Shown here piece by piece: positions 33,280 through 44,761 of a stretch of DNA of 64,000 bases. The position numbers and the translations under genes are program-made. The DNA is from Sternotherus odoratus (taxonomy: Eukaryota; Chordata; Testudines; Kinosternidae). The notes under the pieces are model-generated. The model was given only the letters and a program-made list of their open reading frames with translations. It had not been told where the DNA came from and searched no databases. The stretch lies in assembly GCA_032164245.1 (NCBI GenBank), contig JAVMKO010000002.1, forward strand, positions 92,207,340 through 92,271,339, written 5' to 3'. Position 1 is the stretch's first letter, and each line of letters begins with the position of its first letter.

Positions 33280-35972
33280 CATGTTCCCTGACATGTCAAT
33301 CTTTAAGAACAGAAGTTCAATTCAAATAGATCTGGTGAAGCCTGTCAGATCAGGATCACACTCTCAGCCAACCTCAGGAAATCAGAAAAATTTGGAAACA
33401 ACTAGTTTAGCTTGTCAAGTAATTTTGCCACAATCCCTGCATTTTACCCCCACACATTGTCCCTATCAATAATAGGCATATACAGTGAGCAGTGGGCCTT
33501 ATTATTTATATTACAGCAGTGCCTGTGGTCTCTAAAAGGGCCTCATTGTAGGCATTGTATACACAAGAGTTTGTCTAGGATTATGATATCATGTGATGGG
33601 CAGATTAGTTTCTTTCTCTGGTGAATCTTTGTGGCTCATCAGAATCAGGGATGGAAATTGGCCTGGGTTTGCAAACCAGCACTTTTTTTGAGGTAAGAGG
33701 CTGCCATCTTGTTCTACAGAATCTCAGTTTCACTTATGACGTGGAGAAAACCTTGAAAATATTAAAGGAATCTAAACCAGTGAAGAAATGTCTAAGTCGC
33801 AGCAGCACTTGAAACGGCAACTCAGCGGTGGGACTGCCTCATTCTTCTGAGTGCCCAATAATGGGAAACTCAGTTGCCTCATGATGAGTTAAAGGTCAAC
33901 ATTCATTATTTCACTGCATAGTAATGAAGGAGGTTGTCAGATCTCCACATTCTATTGTAAATGGCACCAACCTGCCCCCCACCCCCAACCTGAGGAGCTA
34001 AAAGACCGGATGGGAGCAGTGGAGCCTGAGTGCATTTGAGTCCCTCTATAGGGAAACTAATTTCACAGAGTCTAGTAGGTAATTCAAGCCCTGGTAAGGG
34101 AAGCATATCCCACACAGGATGGTACCCAAGACTCCAAACAGTCAGTTTCCTCTACGAAAAGAGCAGGATGGGTCTGGTGATGTGAATAAGCCCAGACAAC
34201 TTCCTCCTTGGCTTTAGCTGCTGCTCCATCTCCCTCAGCTGAAGATTTTCTGCAGGCCCAGCTGAAGGGGCAGGGAGGTAACTGATATATGGATACCCAC
34301 CCAGTCAGTAACTATAAAATGGGAAGTGAGTAGGCACCTGTCCAAAAAAACCAATGGGAAGGCTAGAACTTTTTAAAATTGAAATACAACTCCCTTTTTG
34401 TCTGTTTGTCTGTCTGTTGTTCTCCCAGGAGAGGTGGACAGGGCAGCAACCATGCTGTGAGAAGCTTGGGCCAGGTATGAAAAAATCATCAATCTCATAC
34501 CTAGAAACTACTCATTTAAAACCCCAGATATGTAAGTAGATCAGGAAATGTCTAGGAAGACGTGATTAGGTTTATCCCTATTATTTCTTTATGGCTTGTG
34601 TATTCCTCTGTGCTAACCTCAGGTCCTTTTGTTTTGCTTTAAGCTAAACCTTAAGAAAGTTATTCTTGGTACTTAATCCTTGTAGTTGCTCTTTTCAAAT
34701 CTAGCAGTAGCCTGAGTTCCAGATGCATGTTCTTCCTTTTTAAAAACATAAAATTTACCTTTTTGAAGAACAGAGTTGGATTTTTGTGTCTTAAGAGGTT
34801 TGTGCCCATGTTGTTTAATTAACTAGTGGCAACAGCTGATTTCCTTTTTTTCTTTCTTGGCTCTTCCCTAGAGGGGGTGTGAAAGGGCTTGAGGGTACCC
34901 CAGAGGAAGGAATACCCAAGTGCAGCTTCCTGGGCTGGCAGCATTTACCAATCCAGGGTTAGAGAAAAGCTGGAACCTTGGGAGTTTAATACAAGCCTGG
35001 AGTGGCCAGTATTCATTTTTAGAATCTTTGCGGGCTCCCACCTTCTGCACTCAAAGTGCTAGAGTGGGGAATCAGCCTTGACCCACCCCATTCACCTTTT
35101 CAAGATTTTCTCCTCAACCATGAGGACTCAAAACTATTATTTCAAATAAGATTCTGATATCAATACCCGACTCTAGGATCCATGGCCCTAGACACAAGTC
35201 TATTGTAAATATGGTGTATCTGGACCTCAGTAAGGGACAGCCAAGCCAGCAGAGCCCATGTAATAATATGTTGAACATGTGCACAATCTGTTGCGAATGG
35301 TATGTCATCTTACCACGTCTGTTGGTCAAAGCTTATTTTGTGGGTGGTGCTCGGGAGAGAACCAGCACTTTTCCATGTTCCAATTCAAGCCCTGGCCAAG
35401 ATGGGCTCCAGATCTGTTGGACCAGAGGTCCTTGTGCCCCAGATTAATTTGTCAGTGGGAGATGGAACTGATAGGGTGAGGTATTCTCAGAGGCTGGAAT
35501 CAGAGAGAGCAACAGGATTAGGAAGCCAGGGATGCAACATGCACAGGGATTGGGCAGCAATTGTTCTCATTAACTCCCAGAGCCCCTTTGCCTGGCCCAT
35601 TTCCCCAGCTACAGTAACCCGCCTGGCTCCCAGTCCCTTGCTTTACTGCACAGACATACAAATGTAAACATTTTTCTGTATTCAGTGAGGTAGGAGATTT
35701 GGGGATGGGGCTGGAACTAGGGAACCAAGCAAGGCAGTCGCTGTGGATGCTTAAACAGCAAGGGCTAAAAAACGGGGTAAGGCAGTAGGGTTTATATAGA
35801 CTGCAGGGCTAAGGGCCAGAGAGGCAGACTGGGGACCTGTTGCCACCCTCATACATCTTCCCTTCCTCTCACACAGCCCCACATTCCACTCTTCATTAGC
35901 TTTGCCAATGGGAATCTCAGACTGATGATGATGATAGAAAGCTCCATAGCAGTGAACCTCCTCTTGGGGAAG
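33280..35972. other. Unassigned sequence
   Basis: About 2.7 kb without a recognised gene or repeat. Open frames at 33209-33472, 35211-35447 and 35302-35667 (plus) have no known product. A TGTC repeat lies at 34401-34416. Confidence 0.35.
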
Positions 35973-35980
35973 CTGTAGAG

Positions 35981-36542
35981 CAGAGGTGGGCAAACGTTTT
36001 GGTCCAAGGGCCACATCGGGATTGCAAAATTATATGGTGGACCAGGACAGCCTGGCCCCACTCCCTGTCTTGCCCCCTCCCACTTCTCGCCCCCTAACTG
36101 CCCCCCTCAGAATTCCTGCCCCAGCCAAACCCCCCTCCTCCTTGTTCCCAACTGCCCCAGCCCCTAACCACCCCCTGGGTCTCACCCCCTATCTAAGCCC
36201 CCACACTCCCTGTCCCCTGATGCCCCGACCCCTATTCACCCCGCACCTCCACCCCGGGGACTCCCATGCCCTATCCAACCCCTGGTCCCCTGACTGCCCT
36301 CCCATAATCTCCGCCCCATCCAACCACTCTCTACCCCTTCTCCAACCCCCCCCCCAGCCCCCTTACCATGCTGCTCAACTGGAGCATGCAGGCCCCCCCC
36401 CCCCAGAGCACTGCCCGTGCAGTGTTCTCAGGCTCCTGGGGAGGAGAGAGAGAGGGGGAAGGGCCAGGGGGAGCCTCGGGGGCTGGGCAGGAAGGTCCTG
36501 TGAGCCGGATGTGGCCCACAGACTGTAGTTTGCCCATCCCTG
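35981..36542. mobile_element. hAT-like MITE, 562 bp, copy 1
   Basis: The left end CAGAGGTGGGCAAACGTTTT and the reverse complement of the right end, CAGGGATGGGCAAACTAC, are inverted repeats. Flanks CTGTAGAG (35973-35980) and CTATAGAG (36543-36550) match at 7 of 8. The interior is C-rich on plus (CCCCTGACTGCCC-like units). It belongs to the same family as 53377-53918. Confidence 0.85.
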
Positions 36543-36550
36543 CTATAGAG

Positions 36551-36911
36551 GAAAGCCAAGTTTTTTCTGGCTCTACCTCCTATCTCCTGTTATGTTTTTG
36601 CCCAGCAGAAGACTGCATCTCACTCCTATATTTCCAGCTCCTAGTTCCCTCCCTACACCTCACTTCACAGAGCACTAATTCCATCCATGCCCCATCTCCC
36701 ATCCTGCTTATCCTCTCCCTTGTATAGCCAACCTTCCCCATTTTCCCCATCATACACCACCTGCTAAACATCCTCTGTGCACAACCCCCTGCTACTATAG
36801 GCCTCACCACTTTTTCTACTACCACCCCCTGCTCACCAGCCCTTGGTATCCCCATCTCTTCCACACCCTTCAGAGACTCCAAACTACCTCAACATAAAAA
36901 AAAAAAAAAAG
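36551..36911. other. Pyrimidine-rich block ending in an A-run
   Basis: Strong C/T bias on plus, ending in an A-run at about 36896-36911. It may be a decayed retrocopy or repeat; no protein is recognised. Confidence 0.35.
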
Positions 36912-39088
36912 TAGTCAAACCAACCAACCACACTTGCTTAATGTAGAGCTCACAGGCCTCAGATGCATTTCCTGTCAATGCAACTATTAAAAATAAAGGA
37001 AACTGCCGGTTAATCTAACACTTTTTTTTTCATCGCAGTAGCACCTATCAAGGATCAGAGCCCAGTTGTGCTAAACATCATACAGACAGTAAAAAATTCC
37101 AATTCCCCCACCTTACATTGGGGAGTATTTTGTAGATCTGAGCAGCCTGATTGTGTTTTGAGCATTTTAATTATGTGGGTGCTAGAGATACAAATTGTGG
37201 TTAATCTGCATGTTAATGTTGCCTGCAGTGGTGCTTTCTTTGATTATTAGTCATTCAGTTGAAAGGAAATGCACTTGAGCAACCTTAACTGTTAGCTAAC
37301 CAGGTTTTCATGTGGATAATGTTGAATGTTGTTTGCACTACAATGAAATAGCTTTATTTAGGGCCAGATCTAAGGGGTAGCATAGTTATCAAATACCAAT
37401 AGGGCCTGTAGCAGGGTGCTGCTGCAAAGGTACCTAATTAGCCCCTGCTCAGCCAGCCCCAAACAGGGGAAATAGATTGGGGACTGGGGAAAAGCCTGGA
37501 AGAAGAGCAACATGTATTCTGCCTCTTCTTCACAATGGGGAGAGACATTAGCAGGAAAAGAACTGCATGTCTCTCCCAGCCCAAGTGAGAAAGGGTTGAG
37601 ATGGTTTGAGCTGATCTTGCAGAGGAGGAGGAAGATAGCACAGAGATGCCCAGAGGAAAGGGCTTTTTTATTAATTAAAAAAAGGGGTTTGAATTCTGTT
37701 TGGCAGCAAAAGTCTTCTTTAATCAGTGTGGAAGTAGGTGAGGTTAATTTAAAGGGCCCAGCTGGGAGAAGCTAGCTTTAAAACTGTGGTCTGGTGCAGG
37801 ATCCATATACCTGACTGGCATCTTCCGCTGTGGTGGAATGTTATTCTTAATGCCTTTTTTGGATTTCTCCTTTCCTAATTTCTACATAATCTATTTTATT
37901 CAGGTACATTTATCACCTTCATCACTGTAGTCTATGAGCACCTTCCAGGAAGTGCATTAAATGACTTGACTAGCATTTGTCACGTGTGATTCGTTCTTTA
38001 ATACCTGAATTACTCCCCCTTTACTGAACCATAATGGGCAGGTGAGTTTAAAGTTGCTGCTACTATGGTTCTCTAGGTCCAGCTTCCCTGATGCTGTTGT
38101 CCGACTCGGCCCCATTGACAGATTTTCAGAGGTTAAGGCAGGATGGGAAGTAACTGACAACAGCTGTTGCTTACGCTCTAAGTAGAACACTGTACTCTAG
38201 TGGCCAGAAGGAAAACTGCAGGCAGCTCTGCCAAAAATTTCAGAATTGGTCAGATCTTGAGCAAGCTGCTGCAATATCATGACATTCACTGCTCTGCCCT
38301 ACAGCATAGGCTTTCCTTTGGGTTATTGACAGGTGGAGAAAATGACAAGCAGTGGCTGTGTGATACTAGATGTAGATGAGCCAAAGAAAGGTTGAGTTAG
38401 TGAAGAGATTTACAGAATTTTGCTGCATGGGGAGTGGAAGGGGGTTTGCGGTGTCCAGTAACGGTTGCCCTGGTTCTGCAAAAGGATTTTGGTATTTAGT
38501 CCCGAGAATAACAATCAATCCTATTATATATCCTACATAACTATAGTGTTTGATAAATGTGAATTTTTGTAGAAATTGGATATCAAAATTATAGGAGTAC
38601 TACTGAAAAATTGTCAAGGGTTTGTGATGCTTCTTTTATCTACATCAGGCTTAACAGAAGAGAAATTTTCCTCTGATCCTAAAGCAACTTTTATATCCCT
38701 AAACCTCTAAACAAACAAGGCATGTTGTCTGACTTCGCCATGCTGGATATCAATGTATTCTTGTTTTGATCCTCAAATTCACTTCTTACAGCTTTCGGTA
38801 TAACTGATCTAACTGAAAAGCACACACTGAAGACATTGTCACTGGGCACAGCAAGTTTTCTAGACCTAGCACCTGCCTCTTTTCCCCGCCTTCACCTTCA
38901 GGACTTTTACTATGAATTTTCTAAGCCAAGTCTACTATACTTTTTTCTGTATCTAAACTGTAATGCAAGACTCCTCAATATGACAAGGCCCCACCAGCCC
39001 CTGGGTATGCTGGAGCAGAGCTTTATAGCTCCTTCTCAAGTCAGCCAGAGCAGCCACATCTGGAACTCCTGTTCTTCTGGTGTAAGAA
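36912..39088. other. Unassigned sequence
   Basis: No gene recognised. GATCAGAGCCCAGTTGTGCT at about 37053 resembles the phrase at 57272 (GATCCCACTGTGCTAGG) and suggests a scrap of the same old LINE/SINE family. Confidence 0.35.
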
Positions 39089-39600
39089 TGTAGTGGGGTG
39101 GTTATCCCGCTCTTAGGATATAAGGAGTGAGAACAGCTGAGGGAGGCGGCCTGGGGAACTGGCCACAGGTGTGGTGGGGAGCTCAGGCCTGGCTACCTCC
39201 CAGGCTGAGGCCTGGCAGGAAGGCCTAAGGGCTACTGGGGCTGCAGGGATACAGCTGGGCTAGAAAGGCAGCAGGTCTAATCCCCTTGCCAATGATGAGT
39301 GGCCATTGCAGACTGCACCTTGCTCAAGAGAAAGGGAGCTAGATGATGACTGGCAGGAGCCACTAAGGCAAAGTGGGCTTAAGGGGTTCGGGTTCCCCTG
39401 GGAGGGGAGACCCAGAATTAGGGTCACTGCTGTGGGTAAAGGGTCTGGGAGGGACATGAGGGCAGAGGTGGTGGAAATGAGGAACCAGGTACCAGTAGGG
39501 AGAAACTGACCAGAAGGAGTCATTCTTAGGCTGGAAAGAGCTAATTCCCAGACTGACCAGCAGGAGGCACTGTGCTAGTGAGTCAGCAGCTTGCTGCAAA
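39089..39600 (+). mobile_element. LTR, probable solo LTR
   Basis: Starts TGTAGTGGGG, as does the LTR at 63760, and shares long stretches with 11975-12569 (GATGAGTGGCCATT, GCTAGATGATGACTGGCAG, GACCAGCAGGAGGC). The expected ...CCACTACA end is not seen; the copy fades after about 39585. There are no internal genes beside it. Confidence 0.6.
39557..39572 (+). promoter_or_regulatory. CTCF-like motif in LTR, second copy
   Basis: ACCAGCAGGAGGCACT occupies the same position relative to the LTR as the motif at 12525. Confidence 0.35.
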
Positions 39601-39834
39601 GATACTGCCTCATTCAAACAGTTGGCTTCCATCCACCTTCTGCCTTCCCTCCCTCCTGATGTGCCCCTACCCCATGTGACCTGGGCCAGCAGCAAGGGTG
39701 TTGATGGCACTGGGCTGAGAGAGATCCCCGAAGTGCTTGCTCACTTCCTTCACACGTGCCCAAGGTATAAATATCTTCATTGCAGCTGTAACTGAAATTA
39801 CTCTTCTTGAGCTAGTCTCGCTGGAGTGAGAGCA

Positions 39835-40440
39835 GCCACATGTCCAATAATACTCAAGCTGCAGTGTCTACACTGGCAACCGTTACCTGTGTGTGAGTGG
39901 CACTAAGACTTCTGGGGACACATTCCATGGTCCTCTGTGCTGCAGTAAACTGTGCTCCTCTGAATTCTTTCCCAGTGAATTGTGGGAGAACGTGTCTGTC
40001 CTGTCTGGGCCCATGGAGGGGAGAATATTGGAGAACTAGCAGCCCTCAAGTGTAACTAGCCAGGGTCCATGCTACAAAAAGGTCATGTTAGCTGATAAGT
40101 TGTGCTAATTCAAGCTATAGCCTGTGCTTTCTGGTGGTCCAGCCAACTTGAATGAAAAACACCATTGCACTTGAGGTAAGGGTGAGGTATTTTTGTCCCG
40201 TCAGGCATTGGGAGCCTAACCCAGAATTCCAATCGGCAGCAGGAACTGTGGGATAGCTGCCCATAGTGCATCGCTCCATGAGTCGATGCTACCCCATGGT
40301 AGTGAGGATGTACTCTGCTGACGGAATGTGCATAGTGGGGACAAGCAGCATCAACTTTGTAAAATCGGAGGCTAACTGTCTACCTAATAAATATGACCTA
40401 ATTTTGTAATGTAGACATGCCCTCAGTTACAGACCTACAG
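39835..40440. mobile_element. Diverged MITE fragments
   Basis: GCAGTGTCTACACTGGCAAC (39859), GTGGGATAGCTGCCCATAG (40249) and GACCTAATTTTGTAATGTAG (40397) match phrases in other GTCTACACT-type MITEs of the window (for example GGGATAGCTGCCCATAATGC at 42924). Boundaries between adjoining copies are not clear. Confidence 0.45.
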
Positions 40441-40531
40441 CAGTATAACTATGTTGGTCCAGGGTGTGAAAAATCCACCACCCCCTGAGCAGCACAGTTA
40501 TATTGACTATGATAGAGGAAGGTCAGGGAGC

Positions 40532-41164
40532 TGTGGCAGAGTGTTTGAGGGGAGATATATCACCTCCAGGTTCATTAGGGCGTGGCTCCCTATAGACTAG
40601 GGAAGCAGGCAGCAGGTTAATTAGGAGCACCTGCTGTCAATTAAGGCCTTAATAAAAACCCCTGCCTCAGGCAGACAGGTGTGGGTGTTTGGAAGGAGTT
40701 TGGAGGCGTTGGAGCAGAGAGCAGTTTGGAGGCGTTGGAGCAGAGAGCAGTTTGGAGGCGTTGGAGCAGAGAACAGTTTGGAGGCGTTGGAGCAGAGAGA
40801 GTTTGAAGAAGTGCTGCGGTGAGCTAAGAAAGACCCAGACCTTAAGTAAAGGAACACCTGGCTTGTGTAGAGAGAGGACAGGAAGCCCCCCACAAGCTGA
40901 AGAGTAGGAGAGGGAAGTAGTCCAGGGGAAGGAGTAGCTAATCCCAGTGGTTTACTGCTATCCTCAGGGCCCCTGGGCTGGGACCCAGAGTAGAGGGCGG
41001 GCCTGGGTCCCTCCTTCTCCCCTTCTCCCCTCTAAGATACTTGTGGGACAGTTAATACCCTGTTCAGAGGCAAGAAAAAGGCTCCCTGAATTCCCCCACA
41101 AGAAGAGAAAGCGCAGGACCCATCAATATCGTGGGAGTAATTTGACCCAGTCCCCTGTGTAGAC
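40532..41164 (+). mobile_element. LTR-like element with internal tandem repeat
   Basis: TG at 40532 opens a block with GGTTAATTAGGAGCACCTGC, a TATA/AATAAA-like AATAAA at 40651 and GCCTCAGGC. A 26-bp tandem array follows, then purine-rich sequence. I associate this arrangement with a turtle Gypsy-type LTR, but that is from memory. No internal genes are adjacent, and the 3' end is approximate. Confidence 0.45.
40698..40801 (+). repeat. 26-bp tandem repeat, four copies
   Basis: The unit starts GTTTGGAGGCGTTGGAGCAG and repeats four times with at most one or two changes. The unit length is not a multiple of three. Confidence 0.9.
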
Positions 41165-41333
41165 TGTGCTATGTTGGCAGAAGAGTTACTACTTCTTGGG
41201 GAGGTGGATGAATTATGCTGATGGGAGAGCTCGCTCCCATAGGCTTAGGGCATCTTCATTAAAACATTACAGTGGTCCAGCTGTGCTGATGAAGCAAAAT
41301 ATAGACTTGCCCACAGAGGTCTTGTACACACTA

Positions 41334-42028
41334 GGGGCTTGGCTACACTTGCAGTTTATACCACAATAAAGACTCCCAGAGCGCTCTGCCTTACTCCCCA
41401 TCCACACTGGCAAGGCAGGTAGAGTGCTTGGACTCCCTGGCTGGAGCGCTCCTGGTACTCCACCTCCACGAGAGAATTAATGTCTGATGCGCCCCCACTG
41501 GAACACTGCAGTGCCAGTGTGGACTGGGAGTTGCATTACTGCGCTTTGATTGAGCTCCAGAAACGTCCCATAATCCCCTTATATCAAGTGGCCTCTCTTC
41601 TCATTGTTGTGAAATCGGCTGTAAGAAAACAGAAGTGCCTTTTTAAAGCTCCATTTCAGACAGATGGCTGCTTATCTGTTCCGATAAATGTTTGCTTTGA
41701 GTGAGTGAGAGGCAAGGGGGTCTGAACTTATGAGACAGCATGCTGACATACTGTCAGCACCCCAAAAACTCACTCTCTCTCCCCCATAAACACACAACAC
41801 ACTCCCTGTCACACTCCACCCCACCCTCCCACATTTGAAAAGCACATTGCAGCCACTTGAACGCTGGGATAGCTGCTCATAATGCACCGCTCCCAATGCA
41901 GCTGCAAATGTGGCTTTGCAGTGCCCTTGCAGCTGTCAGTGTGGACAGACTGTGGCGCTTTCCCTAGTGCGCTCTCCAAAGGCTGGTTTAACCCAAAGTG
42001 CTCTACAGCTGCGAACGTAGCCAAGCCC
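41334..42028. mobile_element. MITE family A, full copy 1 (695 bp)
   Basis: Left end GGGGCTTGGCTACACTTGC; right end GCGAACGTAGCCAAGCCC, its approximate reverse complement. Flanking bases are TA on both sides. The interior shares GCTGGGATAGCTGC, CATAATGCACCGCTCCC and TTTGAAAAGCACATTGCA with copy 3. No coding capacity. Confidence 0.8.
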
Positions 42029-42398
42029 TAGAGTTTACTTTGGTATAACTTAAGTTGCTCGGGGTGTGAAAAAGCCACGTGCCCCTGAGTGGCAGAAGTT
42101 ACATTGAACTAAGGGCTTGGCTACACTGGCGCTTTATAGCCCTCTAACTTGCTGGCTCAGAGGTGTGAAAAATCACTCCCCTGAGTGCAGCAAGTGTGGA
42201 CAGTGTGCCGCAGGAATGTTCCTGTGGCAGCACTTTGGAATTTCAAGTGTAGCCAAGCCCTAAGTGCCAGCGTGGACAGCTCTCGTCAGCACAGAGCGTC
42301 TGCACTAGCAGTACTAGAGTGGAGCAGCTCCATCAGTATAGCTGGCCACCCCACTGTAACGATTCTAATGTTGACTAGTCCAGAGAGGCAAGATCTTA
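42029..42398. mobile_element. Host MITE interrupted by family A copies
   Basis: The outer sequence (TTGCTCGGGGTGTGAAAAAG, GCCCCTGAGTGGCAGAAG, then after the insertion CAGCGTGGACAGCTCTCG) resembles 40425-40520 and 43085-43200. It is a different MITE family with a GGGTGTGAAAA core and serves as the landing site for family A copies 2 and 3. Confidence 0.5.
42114..42260. mobile_element. MITE family A, short copy 2 (147 bp)
   Basis: Complete ends GGGCTTGGCTACACTGGC and GTGTAGCCAAGCCC bracket a much shorter interior than in copies 1 and 3. It looks like an internal-deletion derivative. TAA occurs on both sides. Confidence 0.8.
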
Positions 42399-43074
42399 GG
42401 GCTTGGTTGCACTGGCACTTTATAGCGCTATAAAGCCTCCAGGAGCGCTATAACTCCCTACCCGTCCACACTGGCAAGGCATGTATTGCACTATAAACCC
42501 GCAGTTATACCGCTCCTGGTAATCCTTCCTTCCTTGAGGATTAACAGCTATTGCATATTCACTGCTCCCTATTATCACAAGTGTGAATGGGCATTAAGAT
42601 TACTACGCTATAAGTGATCTCTGGCGACGCCTCTGAGCCATCTAAGGCAATTGACGTCTCTTCCGTTTGTTTTGAACTCGGCAGGAGGAATGCAGAAGTA
42701 CCTTTTCAGAGTTTCTCTCTTAACTCGGCAGATAAGCACTGCAAATGTTTACGGAGTGAGACTGTGTGACCGAGAAAACTAGCAGGTTCTGAATTTCAAA
42801 GGACACTCACTGACAAGACTTTCAGCCCATAGAAAATCCCCTCGCTCTCTCCGTCTGCATACAAACAACACGTTCCCCCTCACCCCCCTTGTTTGAAAAG
42901 CACGTTGCATTCAGCTGAAGGCTGGGATAGCTGCCCATAATGCACCACTCCCTGTGCCGCTGCAAGTGCCGCAAATGTGGCCACGCCAGGACATGCTATA
43001 GCCCTATACCTATTGCTGTATAGGGGGACAGCTATAACCAAAAGCGCTATAATCCTGTAAGTGTAACTATGCCC
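42399..43074. mobile_element. MITE family A, full copy 3 (676 bp)
   Basis: Left end GGGCTTGGTTGCACTGGC; right end GTAAGTGTAACTATGCCC. The subterminal parts carry repeated AGCGCTATAA. The interior matches copy 1 (TTTGAAAAGCACGTTGCA, GGGATAGCTGCCCATAATGC) but is more diverged at its ends. Confidence 0.75.
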
Positions 43075-43079
43075 TAAAT

Positions 43080-43205
43080 TGAAAGAAGCAGAGTCTATCC
43101 CAGAGTTTAGGTAGGCTTAATTACATCACACAGGGTGTGAAAATTTTCACAGCCTTGAGTGATGTAGTTAAGTTGACCTAACTTTGTAGTGGAGACCAAC
43201 CCCTA
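43080..43205. mobile_element. MITE fragment with GGGTGTGAAAA core
   Basis: Holds TTAATTACATCACACAGGGTG, TTTTCACAGCCTTGAGTGATG and GTTAAGTTGACCTAACTTTG, the same core as 5450-5560. The core forms an imperfect palindrome. Confidence 0.55.
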
Positions 43206-43899
43206 GCTTTAAAAAAAGGAAATGGTAGGAATGTGCCTGATGTTACCAGGCAGTGAAGTGGGTGTATAATAGGTAACAAACTCTTGATTTGGCTTTTTGA
43301 GTCTTGGTGTTTCCTTGTGTTCTGCTTATAAAAGAAGCATTTTACGTGCCTTTGAAGTATATTTGAGCCAGTATCAACAGACAGGGAATTCCACCAGGCT
43401 CAGGAGTTTTGGTGTACAAATGGAAAACTGGAGCTTGGAGGGAACTGGGGATTGAAACACTTTTGTCTGGAGAGAGATGAGTGTCTCCGGCTAGCTAGAG
43501 GCAATACTAGGAAGATGGGGGTCCGGACAGGATTTGTGAGCGGGATGATCATATGCGCTGCACTCATCCATTTACACCTGTGTAATTTTCTCCTTTGATT
43601 CTCCTGTATTTAATAGGACCACTGGGGAAGGCATTCTCATGCACTTAGTTTTAATCTGTTTGATGTTACTGCACTCATTTCTTTTGGAATTGAATTCCCA
43701 ACATGGATCAGCTCATGCCTCTCCCTGCCTCCTCCCCCAAAAGTCTTTCAAGGGTGACTGTCTCCCGAAGCTATTTTTCCTCTGTTCATGTGTTAGTTAA
43801 AGCAAACTACAGCAAAACTTATCCTTATGTGACTATACAAGGGACCAGTGCTTAACAGACATAGTCTTGTCATACAAGTGGAGCAGAATTGTCCACCAT
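43206..43899. other. Unassigned sequence
   Basis: No recognisable gene or repeat. Confidence 0.4.
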
Positions 43900-43974
43900 G
43901 GGCCAGATCCTCAATTTCTGTAAATTGGTGTAGCTCCACTAAAGCTGATTTACAGAAGCTGAGGTTCCGGACCC
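43900..43974. repeat. Fold-back repeat, 75 bp
   Basis: GGGCCAGATCCTCAATTTC at the left pairs with GAGGTTCCGGACCC at the right, with TCTGTAAATT against GATTTACAGA toward the centre. Arms are about 27 bp with several mismatches around a 20-bp loop. I recall such GGGCCAGAT fold-backs as common in turtle DNA. Confidence 0.7.
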
Positions 43975-44501
43975 TTTATGGTTGAAGCAGTTTCTTAACA
44001 AGGAAGTTTCTTAGTAAAAGTGGCTTCCCGAACAGGCTTCAGTGTAAATGAATCTGGGCCGTAAGAGGGAGCAGTCTGGCAATGTGAACAGCCTGCTTTT
44101 GCTTTGCCTTACCTGTCCACTATCTGATATCTTCTTTTTAAACAATGCCCCGGTCTCATACCCATAAACAATGTGATATAAAACAAAAGTGATTTACACC
44201 AAATATCAGTAGGTGAATAACTGGCTAGAAAGGCACTACAGTCTGCAGAAATAAAACTCTGCATTCGTTCCCTCTGATGTATGGAATCATGACTCAGGCT
44301 GATCACACTATATATAAGGGCTGTATTTATACCAAGTTGATAAAGGTTTAATAAATGATCAATAGAGATTTAAAATAAATACTTAATTAACTGTTATTGG
44401 TTATTGTAGAATCTAAGTTGCTTATAACTGGTTCTGTTAACCATCTAGAACACCTTCTACTGATGAGCTCCTAACTATTTATTACATATACTACTTGTTT
44501 G
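43975..44501. other. Unassigned AT-rich sequence
   Basis: No gene or repeat recognised. Confidence 0.4.
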
Positions 44502-44761
44502 CAGGGCTGGCATTATCATGAGGAGAACTGAGGCAGCCACCTTGGGTGCCAGACTGTGAGGGAGCTCCCCTAGGACCCAGAGTGTAGAAAATTGTGTCAG
44601 CTGAGGTACTCTCTCTGCTCTAAATGCACAGAGGTGGTGGAGTGCTGTGCTGGAGAAAGGAGGGCACAAGAGACCTTTCAAAGTTTTAGCCCAAGTGATG
44701 GGGCATAGGGGTGTCATTTGTGTCCCCTGCCTCAGGTGCCAAAATATTCTGGCCAGCCCTG
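44502..44761. mobile_element. hAT-like MITE, 260 bp
   Basis: Ends CAGGGCTGGCATTAT and, reverse complemented, CAGGGCTGGCCAGAAT form inverted repeats. Flanks CTTGTTTG and CCTGTATG agree at 6 of 8, suggesting an older insertion. Non-coding. Confidence 0.7.

Noticed and set aside
40698..40801. Possible CRISPR-like array
   Set aside because: The units are directly adjacent with no spacers, and the genome is vertebrate; it is an ordinary minisatellite.
40689..40907. Repetitive peptide frame over the 26-bp array
   Set aside because: The unit is not a multiple of three, so the apparent repeated peptide shifts frame with each unit; it belongs to the LTR-like element.
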